64,000 nucleotides of DNA from Nematostella vectensis (GCF_932526225.1 NC_064038.1:1054001-1118000), one strand, 5' to 3'; positions 24,825 to 37,928 are shown, counted from the stretch's first letter. Notes: generated by a model from the letters alone, not told the origin. Made by a program: numbers and translations.

Positions 24825-25308
24825 ACAATGACTTAGGCGTGGCCATGAAGGGGCAGCGTTGTTTCGAGCCCATTTTCTAGGGGTGTAAATACTACTGTGT
24901 AGGCCGTATAGGGGGGTCTGAGGACATGCTCCCCCGTAAAAATGTTGCCATTTTCAAATATATGAAATGTTCATTATTGTTAAAACCTGAATGGAAAATA
25001 GCTTGCTTAGCTCCTTCCCTTATCTTATTTACATATATTTTCTTCTTGGCAAAGTGCCCAATCCTCTTTGTTTGTTTGTACAGACTGCTCGTTATTACCA
25101 TTGTGGACTACATTTCTTTTAATGTTCATCTCTAGAACTCTTTTCTCTACCTTTTGGTTCCTGCTAACATCTTGCTATTACAAGGTATTAAAACCTCACT
25201 GCACCGCCCCCGTTTAAAAGCGTCTCCGCATTTGTTAAAAGTTGACTGCATACAGGCGTGTGCCCCCACCCTACCCCTGCAAATCCTGGCAGCGCGCCGG
25301 CCTTCTTC

Positions 25309-28300
25309 CTATTCGCTGCCGTTGTAACTCCTGATGTCATGCCATTGGTCGATCTCCAAGTGAGGCTTATCCAGTACTTGTTCCCAGTGCCTATACTCGA
25401 TCTCGGTCAGGGCGTTAGCCCCTAGGTCAACCCTCCCAATATGCTTTTCACGCAGCTTCCCATGATGCTTCACGCGAAAGCTGATAGTGATCTGTGGAAG
25501 CTTATCGTCGCTAACGTCAAAGATAAAAACTTCGTTGAAAATCGGTGACTTGGATTTGTACTGCACTTTAGTGACTCGAGAAAAGAGTTTTTGGCCAGTA
25601 AACCAGATGTCGACCTTGATGTATGCATCTGAAATAAGAAAAATGTCAAAGTTGCTCTTAGCAATGCTAAATTGACGATTTTTGAATCAGTTAACACTTC
25701 TCTCAAAGTAGCGATTATTGAATAAGTTATACACCTATCTCAAACAACCTCAACGAAACTATTGAATTAGTGAATTAGTGTGAATTAGTTATCCCCATGT
25801 GTTCTTTTGCAAGAAGTATTGACTTGATCCTCCACCCCACCCATGTGTTCTTTTATAAGAAGTATTCACTACTACCTTCCCTCCCACCGCCGCTAGCTAC
25901 TGCCATGGCAACGCGTCCTGTTTACATGAGGATACACGTGATCACTCGTGCGCCTTGTTCTAAACAGGTGCACACCTAGTATATCAATTATCGTTGCTTT
26001 CATCTTTCGTTGAGCCAGTAAAAATGGGATTGCTTTGTGATTACAGGTTGTTTCGTGGCTATTGAGCTATCTTAATTAAAATAACGCTTATTCAATATAT
26101 AATCCTTGAAAGGGGTGTATGGTTAAACTTACTTGTAGTTCGTCTAGACATCTCGGGGAGACCCCTGGCGCTGTCCACACGAACAGTCAGCTTCTTGTCG
26201 ATCGGATTATGTGACATGGCGATTAACAGCTTTCCAAATGTCTGGAGGAGTCAAGGGTATACGGTTAGGGCGGGAGAAGCGACAATATTAAGGAAGGGTC
26301 ATGTTTAACCGTTTACACAGAAGATATTATTAAGGGAGGGTCATATTTAACCATGTACACAGACGACATTATTAAGGGAGGGTCTTGTTTAACCATTTAA
26401 ACAGACGACATTATTAAGGGAAGGTCATGTTTAACCATATTCAAAGAAGATATTATTAAGGAAATATCATGTTTAACCATGTACACAGACGACATTATAA
26501 AGGGGGGTCTTGTTTAACCATTTACGCAGAAGACATTATTAATGGAGGGTCATGTTTAACAATGGGCGGCAGAGAGAGAGATGGTGATGCGGTCAAACCT
26601 GTCTAGATTAGGTGCTCCCATGTTTACTTCGCTTTCCAAGATGACTAAGAGAAAGGCTATACGATGGTTTAAGACATAGAAAATGTTGTAGTCGAAAAGA
26701 CTGTGGCAAGGCCGAGCGACAAGACCGAGACAAAACCGAGACAAGACCGAGCGACAATACACACGCTGCTCTCGTTATTCTTTCCTTGGCATAAGTTAGC
26801 CACGCTTTTGGCGAGAGAAAGCTAGAACCTCAAATACACGAAATACAACTATTTAAAAGAAAAAGGTTATTGTTTCAAGATGGGTCAGACATCAGTAACA
26901 CGAGCTACCTTAAACTAGAATACTTCAACTAAATCACAGCTTTTTTCTGGAAGGTTCACAGGGCCCAGGCTACCACAGGCTGCCCAATATCATAAATATG
27001 AGCCCTGTCGATGTGGGTCATCGTACGTCAAGACGTATGACGCACAGGGTCAGTATTGTGTTTCTAAATATATCTCAACAAACAACAGAGTGCAGAACCA
27101 CTTCAATATCAGATCATAATATATTTATTGTTTTTGAGGCTTTCTGGTGCCATCTGGAATAGACGAAGCCAAAATCGAGCTTCGTCCGCTTATATAGAGG
27201 TGCGCCCGCTAAGACAGAGGTGCGTCCGCTAAGATAGAGGTGCGTCCGCTTATATAGAGGTGCGTCCGCTTATATAGAGGTGCGTCCGCTTATATAGAGG
27301 TGCGCCCGCTAAGATAAAGGTGCGTCCGCTAAGATAGAGGTGCGTCCGCTAAGATAGAGGTGCGTCCGCTAAGATAGAGGTGCGTCCGCTTATATAGAGG
27401 TGCGCCCGCTAAGATAGAGGTGCGTCCGCTTATATAGAGGTGCGTCCGCTAAGATAGAGGTGCGTCCGCTAAAACAGATGTTTGTTTTTCCTATGGAAAT
27501 ACCTGTTGCTACAAGAAAATGCATTATCCTGGTGGACGGTGCTTGACACATGTTCTTATTACGCAGGTTATTCGAGCCCAGGAGAAATATTAAAATCTTC
27601 GAGGCGGAACGAGAACAGAGGAATTAATCGTTCAATTGACAATTGCTAAAATATGTTAGGAAAATAAATGGTTTGAAAAGCATAACACCTGAGTTTTCCT
27701 AAACCTGTTTGCTTACAATAACGTTGCCCGGTAAAAAGGGCTCTTTAAGCTCGAAAAAAAAACGTCTTAAAATATTTCATAAAAGAAATCTTGAGCAATA
27801 TCTAACAATCTTTGGAATTTTATGCTCTTAACTAAAGTGCAATAGATTATATTTAGCGAAAGATGGACATTCTTACCTTCGTTGGTTTTTCAATATATTC
27901 TGTATCTGACAGTTTTAGAACTTCGGTAACGAACACATTGAATGGCAAATCCACGAGGCCATACACACATTCGCTAATCGGAACCCTCTGGCTTGCCTCA
28001 AACACCATGAAGCTCAAGAGGCACTCTTTTATCCTGTTAGAATCAAGACCTGCAAAGTCCAACTTTTCGTTGTATTTCGGTTGGCAAGAGCGGTGCGCCA
28101 CACCTGTAGACTGCTCCCATAATTTCCTAGTCCCAGAAGTCATGGAGACTCGTACAAACGTGTCAGGTGGGTGTTCCGAACCTGGCAGAAAAATCTGCAT
28201 CCCCTTTATCACGTAGACTTGAAGCACCTTAAATCCCTCATCGTAAAATATCGAAAACTCCAGTTGGCCGAGTGCGGTGGTTGAGCCAGACCGTTTTTTC

Positions 28301-28764
28301 CCTTGCCATTGTGGCGGGGTTCCGGTTTGGTGCGCGGGGGACCGAGTAAGAATCTGTTCCAGTTGAACTGAACATCTCCGAGGGCTGGAAGGAGGCTGAA
28401 CCACGGTATGATTCAATACTGGGGTAGAATCAAACTCGTCCTGGCTTTCAAGAAATTCTTTGTTGTGTCTATGAGGCTCTTGAATCGCCAAGGGAAATGT
28501 GGTCGGGATGCAGAAATTGGGTATTTCATTTTGGACGATGGAGCGTGAACGTAACTTTTGATCATCAAATTTCTTTTCGTCTCGGCCCGATTTGGGTTGT
28601 CGAAAGTGCAAGTATAATAGATAAACTATTACGATGACAAGGCCTGCAGATAGCCCACTCACAATACCGATAATAACTGATAAGAAAGAAACAAACTTGA
28701 TATCAAAACCCCCATATAAAATTTCCTGTTTAAATAGCAAAGAATACTAACCTTGAGTGGTCAT
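25309..28764 (-). CDS. Synaptotagmin-like protein A: one TM segment, two C2 domains
   Basis: The minus-strand CDS joins 28752-28764, 27877-28676, 26133-26241 and 25309-25628 (1242 nt, 413 aa). The first exon encodes only MTTQ plus one base. The next gives a TM helix (residues about 5-27) and a cytosolic linker. C2A starts near LEFSIFYDE. C2B starts near GKLLIAMSHNPIDKKLTVRV, continues through PIFNEVFIFDV and ends IDQWHDI, which fits the C-terminal WHxL-type motif of synaptotagmin C2B. Most loop aspartates that bind calcium in classical C2A are missing (loop 3 reads FMVFEASQRV), so calcium-independent membrane or partner binding is likely. It is a paralogue of the other three C2 genes here. 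The family is clear; the subfamily is not assigned. Confidence 0.85.
26283..26568. repeat. About 42-bp minisatellite, about 7 copies
   Basis: The unit contains ATTATTAAGGGAGGGTCATG and TTTAACCATG. It is intronic in gene A, just 5' of the exon 26133-26241 in transcript order. Copies are imperfect. Confidence 0.85.
27185..27478. repeat. 20-bp minisatellite, about 15 copies
   Basis: The unit GAGGTGCGTCCGCTAAGATA alternates with a variant ending TTATATA. It is intronic in gene A. The two unit types are interspersed. Confidence 0.95.
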
Positions 28765-29335
28765 GCGGATATTTAGTCGTGATGGTTTTTGAATCTCGAT
28801 TTACGTTCCATCCCGTGTTCTTAAAGCTTTGTTCAGTGATTTCTGTCAGCTCTATTATTCTAGGGATTGCTGATGGAGTATTTCATAGCGGAAGGAAGCG
28901 TTATGTACCGTGCGCGCTTCTGCTTTCGCGCGATGATTAAAACCCCGTGCGTGTATTAACACGTACTTAAGTCCTGTCAACGCTCCAATGAACGCATACG
29001 AAAACCGCAACCAGCCAATCAAACGGCTCGATAGAAAATCAGAACGACTTCCACTTGATCAAAGGACACAACATTCAATCAGACGGAATATGGTAGGGCA
29101 TGCTGACTAATAAAAGGATTCCATTAATCGTCACACCACTTATTATTATAAAGTTATATTTTTAGACATAAACGGGGCTAGAAAGAGATTGGAGCAACTT
29201 CAGAATACCCGTCCACTGTGGAGCCACGTTACTGCCGCGGTCCGCAGTGCGCAGTGAAGCCGTCTTTGCACATTGCATATTTATAGAACAAGGTATCAAA
29301 TAATAAGTCTAAATAATCTAAGTCACTGCTACCGT

Positions 29336-31707
29336 GGTCCACGGTCCGCAGTCCGCTGTGTAGCCGTCTGTGCATATTTATAGAACGAAGTATCAAGTGT
29401 ATTTATAGACCGCGCGGACCAACATGACATATCCGATTATAATTTAATTGTGCAATGGTGGATATTTTATATTGAGTAGTATTATAAATTAATTGTGCAA
29501 TGATGGATATTTTATATTGAGTAGTATTATAAATTAATTGTGCAATGATGGATATTTTATATTGAGTAGTATTATAAATTAATTGTGCAATGATGGATAT
29601 TTTATATTGAGTAGTATTATAAATTAATTGTTCAATGATGGATATTTTATATTGAGTAGTATTATAATTTAATTGTGCAATGATGGATATTTTATATTGA
29701 GTAATATTATAATTTAATTGTGCAATGATGGATATTTTATATTGAGTAGTATTATAAATTAATTGTGCAATGATGGATATTTTATATTGGGTAGTATTAT
29801 AAATTAATTGTGCAATGATGGATATTTTATATTGAGTAGTATTATAAATTAATTGTGCAATGATGGATATTTTATATTGAGTAGTATTATAAATTAATTG
29901 TTCAATGATGGATATTTTATATTGAGTAGTATTATAATTTAATTGTGCAATGATGGATATTTTATATTGAGTAGTATTATAAATTAATTGTGCTATGATG
30001 GATATTTTATATTGAGTAGTATTATAAATTAATTGTGCTATGATGGATATTTTATATTGAGTAGTATTATAATTTAATTGTGCAATGATGGATATTTTAT
30101 ATTGAGTAGTATTATAATTTAATTGTGCAATGATAGATATTTTATATTGAGTAGTATTATAAATTAATTGTGCAATGATAGATATTTTATATTGAGTAGT
30201 ATTATAAATTAATTGTGCAATGATGGATATTTTATATTGAGTAGTATTATAAATTAATTGTGCAATGATGGATATTTTATATTGAGTAGCATTATAATTT
30301 AATTGTGCAATGATGGATATTTTATATTGAGTAGTATTATAATTTAATTGTGCAATGATGGATATTTTATATTGAGTAGTATTATAATTTAATTGTGCAA
30401 TGATGGATATTTTATATTGAGTAGTATTATAAATTAATTGTGCAATGATGGATATTTTATATTGAGTAGTATTATAAATTAATTGTGCAATGATGGATAT
30501 TTTATATTGAGTGGTATTATAAATTAATTGTGCAATGATGGATATTTTATATTGAGTAGTATTATAATTTAATTGTGCAATGATGGATATTTTATATTGA
30601 GTAGTATTATAAATTAATTGTGCAATGATGGATATTTTATATTGAGTAGTATTATAAATTAATTGTGCAATGATGGATATTTTATATTGAGTAGTATTAT
30701 AATTTAATTGTGCAATGATGGATATTTTATATTGAGTAGTATTATAATTTAATTGTGCAATGATGGATATTTTATATTGAGTAGTATTATAATTTAATTG
30801 TGCAATGATGGATATTTTATATTGAGTAGTATTATAATTTAATTGTGCAATGATGGATATTTTATATTGAGTAGTATTATAAATTAATTGTTCAATGATG
30901 GATATTTTATATTGGGTAGTATTATAAATTAATTGTGCAATGATGGATATTTTATATTGAGTAGTATTATAATTTAATTGTGCAATGATGCATATTTTAT
31001 ATTGAGTAGTATTATAATTTAATTGTGCAATGATGGATATTTTATATTGAGTACTATTATAATTTAATTGTGCAATGATGGATATTTTATATTGAGTAGT
31101 ATTATAAATTAATTGTGCAATGATGGATATTTTATATTGAGTAGTATTATAAATTAATTGTGCAATGATGGATATTTTATATTGAGTAGTATTATAAATT
31201 AATTGTGCAATGATGGATATTTTATATTGAGTAGTATTATAATTTAATTGTGCAATGATGGATATTTTATATTGAGTAGTATTATAATTTAATTGTGCAA
31301 TGATGGATATTTTATATTGAGTATTATTATAATTTAATTGTGCAATGATGGATATTTTATATTGAGTAGTATTATAATTTAATTGTGCAATGATGGATAT
31401 TTTATATTGAGTAGTATTATAAATTAATTGTGCAATGATGGATATTTTATATTGAGTAGTATTATAATTTAATTGTGCAATGATGGATATTTTATATTGA
31501 GTAGTATTATAAATTAATTGTGCAATGATGGATATTTTATATTGAGTAGTATTATAATTTAATTGTGCAATGATGGATATTTTATATTGAGTAGTATTAT
31601 AAATTAATTGTGCAATGATGGATATTTTATATTGAGTAGTATTATAAATTAATTGTGCAATAATGGGCACTTTACATTAAGTAGTTCTGGACTGCGGACC
31701 GTAGACC
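29336..31707. mobile_element. Inverted-repeat-bounded segment around the 45-bp array
   Basis: GGTCCACGGTCCGCAGTCC at 29336-29354 matches the reverse complement of 31689-31707 at 18 of 19 positions. A diverged direct copy of the left flank lies at about 29215-29305. Termini in inverted orientation around an array would suit a non-autonomous DNA element with an amplified core, but I see no clear target duplication. Confidence 0.4.
29438..31675. repeat. 45-bp minisatellite, about 50 copies
   Basis: The unit is AATTGTGCAATGATGGATAT followed by TTTATATTGAGTAGTATTATAAATT. It is very homogeneous (1-3 substitutions per unit, mainly AAATT/AATTT). Because 45 is divisible by 3, a 755-codon minus frame (ISIIAQLNYNTTQYK) stays open. 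That frame has no splice context or flanking domain, so I do not call it a gene. Confidence 0.97.
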
Positions 31708-31865
31708 GATGAAATTTAGAGGCCTTAAAATGTGGACGGATATTCTGAAGTTTAGCCAAGAGATTGACTCTTTACTGCTCGATTACCGGGTTTTCATAGA
31801 TTTGGCATAGAAAATGGTCGAAAAGTCATACACAGTCGATAGCACAAAAGACTTTGGTGACTTAC

Positions 31866-31890
31866 CCCCCCCCCCCCCCCCCCCCCCCCC
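31866..31890. repeat. Poly-C tract
   Basis: About 25 consecutive C bases lie just before the 28-bp array. Confidence 0.9.
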
Positions 31891-31927
31891 GCCAAGAGAC
31901 GGACCATCAGGAAAGTGAAGGGGAGGG

Positions 31928-32702
31928 GGGGACAAAACAACAAAATCTTGCACGACAGCCCAGAACAACAAAATCTTGCATGACAGCCCAAAACAACAAA
32001 ATCTTGCATGACAGCCCAAAACAACAAAATCTTGCATGACAGCCCAAAACAAAAAAATCTTGCATGACAGCCCAAAACAAAAAAATCTTGCATGACAGCC
32101 CAAAACAACAAAATCTTGCATGACAGCCCAAAACAACAAAATCTTGCATGACAGCCCAAAACAACAAAATCTTGCATGACAGCCCAAAACAACAAAATCT
32201 TGCATGACAGCCCAAAACAAAAAAACATTGCATGACAGCCCAAAACAAAAAAATCTTGCATGACAGCCCAAAACAACAAAATCTTGCATGACAGCCCAAA
32301 ACAACAAAATCTTGCATGACAGCCCAAAACAACAAAATCTTGCATGACAGCCCAAAACAACAAAATCTTGCATGACAGCCCAAAACAACAAAATCTTGCA
32401 TGACAGCCCAAAACAACAAAATCTTGCATGACAGCCCAAAACAACAAAATCTTGCATGACAGCCCAAAACAACAAAATCTTGCATGACAGCCCAAAACAA
32501 AAAAATCTTGCATGACAGCCCAAAACAACAAAATCTTGCATGACAGCCCAAAACAACAAAATCTTGCATGACAGCTCAAAACAACAAAATCTTGCATGAC
32601 AGCCCAAAACAAAAAAATCTTGCATGACAGCCCAAAACAAAAAAATCTTGCATGACAGCCCAAAACAAAAAAATCTTGCATGACAGCCCAAAACAACAAA
32701 AA
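31928..32702. repeat. 28-bp minisatellite, about 27 copies
   Basis: The unit is ACAACAAAATCTTGCATGAC plus AGCCCAAA. Some units have AAAAAA in place of AACAAA. All three minus frames are open (CHARFCCFGLSCKILLFWAV type) because the unit lacks stops; they are artefacts. Confidence 0.97.
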
Positions 32703-33445
32703 TGCATACAACGATTCACCTTTCCTGACCACTAAAACTTGGCTATAACGGACATTCCCTGCTAACTAGACGAATTTTTCGTTCCCCTTGGCCTAATTCA
32801 ACCCCGAAAACCCGAACTTTGCTCCCATGACTTGTCACAAATAAAGGAAATGGTTTCTGTGTTACTGGACTGTCGCCTAGATCTCGATTGCGACGGAGAC
32901 TTACTCAACGATCTACAGTGGTAAAATTACACTACTGTTTAAAGACCTTTTAGCTTACAGGACATCTATAGTCCGAGTTTTGATTTTTTCTTAAGTTTCT
33001 GTCCAAGTCATTTCGATATAATTTCATGGTATCTGGCATGCTTATATTGACAACAAGGTTTGAGGAAGACTTAGGTATTCTTTTGGCTTCGCGAACGAAG
33101 ATCTCAGGGGTGTCCCACTATGTCCACTTTTAGGTAGTTTTCTTGTGTTTTCAGGGTAAATATATCCTGCCGCTGTTCATCGATCCTGAGGTCCAGTTGG
33201 ATAAAATCAGAAAACATTGTTTTTAAATATTATATTTTAAATTTTTAAAATTTTCAAAAAGCGTCTGACATGACTCTGAAAATCGCCCGCGAAGCGAAAT
33301 TCGAAATATCCGTTTCCTAGCGCGCGAAAATCCCTATAAACTGATTTTGGTAATACTGAATAAGTATATTATGAGTAAATAATTCCATATTGACTGTAGT
33401 ATTGAAAAACATGCGATAACTGTCTAAATCCTTATTATTTATAAC

Positions 33446-33500
33446 TCGAGTCCTGACTCGAGTCCTTACTCGAGTCCTGACTCGAGTCCTGGCTCGGTAA
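33446..33500. repeat. 14-bp repeat, about 4 copies
   Basis: ACTCGAGTCCTGACTCGAG-type units. Each contains an XhoI-like CTCGAG palindrome. Confidence 0.85.
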
Positions 33501-34284
33501 ATAGGCACACTCTACGAGTTCACGAATCAAGCTAACTTTCGTTTTTGATGATATTATCTCTTTAGGTAGGACTGAAGATTTGGCCTGCGCTACTCTCGTT
33601 CATTCTTTCCTCCATAATTACTGAATTACACAACAAGCCAGACTTTCTAGAAAATACAGACCTTTGCTTGTTCGGTTTTTAAAACGATCTATACTGTTCA
33701 GCACAGCCATTGGGATACATTTGATACCACAAGATTAAATCGGAAATTGAATAGAATATGTCTCTGAAACGAGGTCAAAGGCTTCTAGTATTTTCACACA
33801 ATAACTTTGACAAGAGGATGAGAGGGCGCAAACAAATATATATCACTGTTTACCATTTATATATTCCTTTTCGTAGAGAATCTACGAAAGTCACTAACTT
33901 TTCTCGCGCTAAAACGCTAATGAAAACATCACTTTCTAAGTGAAATTGTGAATGATAAAAGCTCCAGCTTTTTTCTGTTATCGTGCAGACATTACTAATC
34001 GCTGATACGGGGCCAGGGCCACTGAGATCAGTTCCGCATCGCGTGCGTACATTCCGGATTAGTTCAATCATAATAAACCAAAAGTGAAATTGAAAAAGAA
34101 ATATGAAGTATTAAAGCAATATCTATTAAGTAAACATAATTTCGAGCATATCGATAAAGCAAGTTGTGCTTCTCCTCTTACAAAGCTTCAATCCCCAAAG
34201 TATCCCCGTGAAGAAAAAGAAAAGAAAAAAAGATGTCGGTCCCCTCAACCTAAGAACCCACGACAGTACAATTAACAACTAGAC

Positions 34285-34475
34285 AGCACACTTAACGATA
34301 CGACACATAACGACACGGGGTTAGGGGAATTGAGATTAGTTCCGTATCGCGAACGACACGTCACGACACGACACGGGGTTAGGGGAATTGAGATCAGTTC
34401 TGTATCGCGAACGACACGACACGACACGGGATTAGGGGAATTGAGATCAGTTCCGCATCGCGAACGACACGACAG
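34285..34475. repeat. About 55-bp repeat, 3-4 copies
   Basis: Units contain GGGGTTAGGGGAATTGAGAT, CAGTTCCGTATCGCGAAC and ACGACACGACACG. A diverged relative (GAGATCAGTTCCGCATCGCG) lies at about 34023. No gene context. Confidence 0.85.
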
Positions 34476-34863
34476 TAAACTTAACTGCTGGGCCTTCTAT
34501 GTAAATAGTAAATTGTATTTATATCCCAGAAGTGCTATTGTCCACTAACAATCATTGGTTTTATATTTCTCCGTGATTTGCCCTTTATCCAAACAAATCC
34601 ACAAAATATATTTCCCCTGGTGTCTTCTTTAACAACCGCTGGGATGAGTTTTAAGATTCATTTTCCAGAAACTTATTTTAGAATGTTGTTTGACTAAATA
34701 ACATTATATCATAACGTCGGAGTTGGAAAATACAATTAGTTTCAAGCTGTTGTTTTACTTTTTCCTGTTGTGCTCTTATATTGAAGAGAGTGGAGTGACC
34801 GCGGATAAGGCTAACAGCCCCCCACAAAATCGCCTCATTATTCGCCAAGTCTTCGGATTATTT

Positions 34864-35932
34864 TTAGAAGGACAGAGGATTGACTCGCTTGACTATTTTC
34901 TCGAGTCTGTTAGCTCTGAGTTCAGACAAAGGCATGAAAACTTCGCCAATAACGTACACGTTGTCTTGGATGTGGTCGAAATCCAGCACAACGAAGTGGG
35001 CAGTACACTCCCGCAACTTATTATGCACAAACCCGGGAACAATAAAGGTCTCGTTGAACACAGGATTCAATGTTCTCGACACTTTCCTTGTCCACTGCCA
35101 GTGCAGCATCTCGGGCAAAATCCGCATCTTTACACTGCAGTTTGGGGGTCGAAGGAAAGTTTCATCAGAAGTTGGAATCCCGGACACATTGATCACCGTA
35201 ATGTGCAGCTCTTTGCTCGCAGTATCGTAGAACAGAGAGATTTCAAGCACGCATTCTTGCATCTCTGTTTGTTTATCTCGGATAAATTTCTCCGGGCTGT
35301 GATGAACAAGATCTTCGGAAAGTTGACCGATCTTAGCCGGGAGACTGAATTGTTTTAACAGTGGTTTCTTAGGCTTTTTCGCTTTAGTAGGAGTACTTGT
35401 GTCGAGATCAGCGATGGTATCTCTATCAGTTTCCCCTTCGGCTAATTCTTCTACCACCGACGAGTCATACGGGTCAGTGATCCGTACGCGCTCTCCATCG
35501 TCCTCGCGGGATCCGTCTTCACATTCAGTAGCCTCTTCTTCGGATTTCTTTGTCAATCTGTAAATATTCGGTTGTACAGGGTAGGGTCTGGTGTGCGCTG
35601 GTGGGAGGTAGCCTTGCGGCGTACCACTGTAATATTCAATCGTTCGCCTGCGACCATCGACATCATGCGTGTCATAACTACCCTTCGCATGCCTTCTGTA
35701 GCAGAGAAATGAAACGCAGACGGCCACGGCGCCAAACAGGAACCCTAAAACGGCGCCCAGGACGATCCCAAGACTCGCTGTATCCTAACCAAAACAAAAC
35801 CAGATTTCATACTTCATTTCAAGAAACCTTCCAAATCTGACCAAGTTTACAAGCAGCAAAAGAACACAGCAAAAAGCTGGAGAGTCAAGGGATAAGTCGA
35901 ATAAACAACCCAGAGCTTATACAAACCGTCAT
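34864..35932 (-). CDS. Synaptotagmin-like protein B: TM and a single C2 domain
   Basis: The minus-strand CDS joins 35927-35932 (just MT) and 34864-35784 (927 nt, 308 aa). A TM helix (LGIVLGAVLGFLFGAVAVCV, residues about 7-30) is followed by an acidic linker (EEEATECEDGSREDDGE), a KPKKP basic patch and one C2 domain (LEISLFYDT, NPVFNETFIVPGF, VIGEVFMPLSEL). VLDFDHIQD keeps two of the loop-3 aspartates but the loop-1 position reads NCSVK instead of DPYVK, so calcium binding is doubtful. No C2B exons are found between 32.7 and 34.86 kb, unlike paralogues A, C and D; the stop comes 17 codons after SEL. The two-codon first exon with a GTTTGT donor is inferred from the same architecture in gene A. 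Confidence 0.75.
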
Positions 35933-37142
35933 AGTGTTTAGGGATATTCGAGGGTGTTGTTACTGGAGTTCATGTTTCCCGCTCTTGGAGCGGCAGTTGG
36001 AGAAATGTGAGACCACAAATAAAATTTGATATGCGGATCTCTCTTCAACAGCTCGCGAGTGCTGACGACATCAATAGTGAAACCACCCCCGCTAGCACTT
36101 GATTATCTTTGCGCATAATTATGCTAATCAAACATCATTAGTCTGCCTGAACTCCGTGCGTAGCGTGGCACAAGGCGAGAATTCACAAGTTCCCTGACAA
36201 ATATAAACCCTACTGTTTGTATGGTTAAGTGTCAAATTAGATTTGAGCCTGTGAGTGGGCTTTTTATCTATCATGTTGGGTTTATTGACCGCCTTTTAGA
36301 GAATTAGGAAAAGGATAATAGCTGTTGAGCTGTGAAATTCATACAATTGCCAATCAAATTTCTATGTAAAATCATGTCTTGATGTTGACTTGCTTTTTTG
36401 TGCCACGGGCAATAATGACTTGAAAGCGATGCTATCTGTGAAAACTAAAATTTTTCCCTTTCTCGATACTGCAGGGGTTATATCATCCTTTTTGAAAAGA
36501 ACAATAGATGTTGAAGACATTACTAACAAAGCGTTTATGTTTTCTTTTCCATAATAAATGCAAATAATAATAGAACAGTGGAATCGAGGTGTGTGTTGGG
36601 GAGGGGAGAGAGGGGAGTGAAAGGCAAGCCTAATAAGAGACCCCTTCCAAATAAAGTTTTACAAACAGCCTGCAGAGTAGAACTCGGAAGATGTCCCTTA
36701 ATGACAGAATACGTTTTTAGGACTCTTAAATACTGGACAAAAATCATTTCAAACAGAATGTAAAACTGAACAATCTTATGTACAACGAATGTAAGGATAC
36801 GCCGAAAAAAGAATACTGGTCGGAAAAAGTAGAAAAATATATAGAAAAAATAGAATTTGGATTAATTTGGAATATACAAAACTCACAAACTCTCAATGTA
36901 CAGAGATTTCTAGTGGACAGTCTAGAGAGACTGGAGGATATTAAAAAACAAAAATGGCTAGAACTTTTTTATGACCAGCGTAACAGGGGAAATAATGAAA
37001 AAAAGTTAAGAACGTACAGAACCTTTAAAACAAAAAAATAGACTAGAATCGTACCTAACGGTCGTAAAAAATATTGGCTATGGGAAGTGCTTTGTGCAAA
37101 AATAAAAACTGTCTTTAGAAAAAGCAAAAAAAAAAATGATTG

Positions 37143-37162
37143 GTGGGGGGGGGGGGGGGGGG
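37143..37162. repeat. Poly-G tract
   Basis: About 18 G bases immediately precede the MITE end. Confidence 0.8.
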
Positions 37163-37168
37163 GCAGGG

Positions 37169-37536
37169 CATACATGTCAACTCTCCCGCATTAGGCGGGA
37201 GTATCAAGATTTTGGACCCCTTCTCCCGCTCTCCCGCGTTAAGCACCAAATCTCCCGCTTTTAGCGATTTTTATCGGCTCCAAAAAATTATTCTATAGAA
37301 AATTGTTATTTTGCCTATTTTTTATTATTGGAAATATTTGAAACAATGATTCCATTGCGTAGCACAATTAATCTAACACCCTCGTGAGATCAACAAGTGG
37401 ATTTGTTCGTGAGAGCTTTCTATACTGCAAACGCCTGCAAGGCTAAACCCACCCCTTCCCCTCAAAAATTAATATACCCCACCCCTCCCCCCAAAATATT
37501 CTCAAGCCTTGAGATTTTCAGAGGTTGACAGGTATG
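37169..37536. mobile_element. MITE with CATACNTGTCAAC termini, inserted in the LINE
   Basis: CATACATGTCAAC near 37169 is inverted as GTTGACAGGTATG near 37524, one mismatch in 13. The left part also has a CTCCCGC repeat (GCATTAGGCGGGAG and similar). The element lies between LINE ORF fragments YGKCFVQK and TAFTCLRIS, so it inserted into that LINE. Confidence 0.65.
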
Positions 37537-37654
37537 TCAGGGGGGCACAAGACCCCTCAAGGTCTCCAGTCTCCAGTAAATGTATGTCCTCAGCTCAAAA
37601 CATAGAACAGCATTTACGTGTCTCAGAATAAGCAGCCATCCCTTACAAATCGAA

Positions 37655-37928
37655 ATACGGAGGCATTTGAGACCCTATAATAGACCAGAAGAAATACGGA
37701 GGCATTTGAGACCCTATAATAGACCAGAAGAAATACGGAGGCATTTGAGAGCCTATAATAGACCAGAAGAAATACGGAGGCATTTGAGAGCCTATAATAG
37801 ACCAGAAGAAATACGGAGGCATTTGAGACCCTATAATAGACCAGAAGAAATACGGAGGCATTTGAGACCCTATAATATACCAGAAGAAATACGGAGGCAT
37901 TTGAGAGCCTATAATAGACCAGAAGAAA
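37655..37928 (+). repeat. 39-bp in-frame repeat inside the LINE ORF, 7 copies
   Basis: The unit encodes EIRRHLRPYNRPE (13 aa). Frame is kept through all copies and into the conserved ERTCP that follows. The ancestral LINE has this segment once, so it expanded in this copy. Confidence 0.9.

Larger units (their letters stand above)
28765..34863. other. Intergenic region dominated by two large arrays
   Basis: It lies between gene A's start and gene B's end. It holds the 45-bp and 28-bp arrays, shorter repeats at 33.4 and 34.3 kb, and otherwise AT-rich sequence without recognisable exons. Both flanking genes are on the minus strand. Confidence 0.6.

Noticed and set aside
29403..31670. 755-codon open frame with 15-residue repeats
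   Set aside because: It is produced by a 45-bp tandem array lacking stops in that frame. There is no flanking unique coding sequence, signal or splice context.
31928..32702. CRISPR-like regular repeats
   Set aside because: Units are contiguous without unique spacers, and the DNA is from an intron-bearing eukaryote.
31783..32732. Three long Cys/Phe-rich minus-strand frames
   Set aside because: They are frames through the 28-bp array; no domain or gene context.
34321..34475. TTAGGGG as telomeric repeat
   Set aside because: It occurs once per 55-bp unit and is not in tandem TTAGGG form.
34723..35358. 211-codon plus-strand frame
   Set aside because: It is antisense to the C2 domain exon of gene B, whose conserved motifs are on the minus strand.
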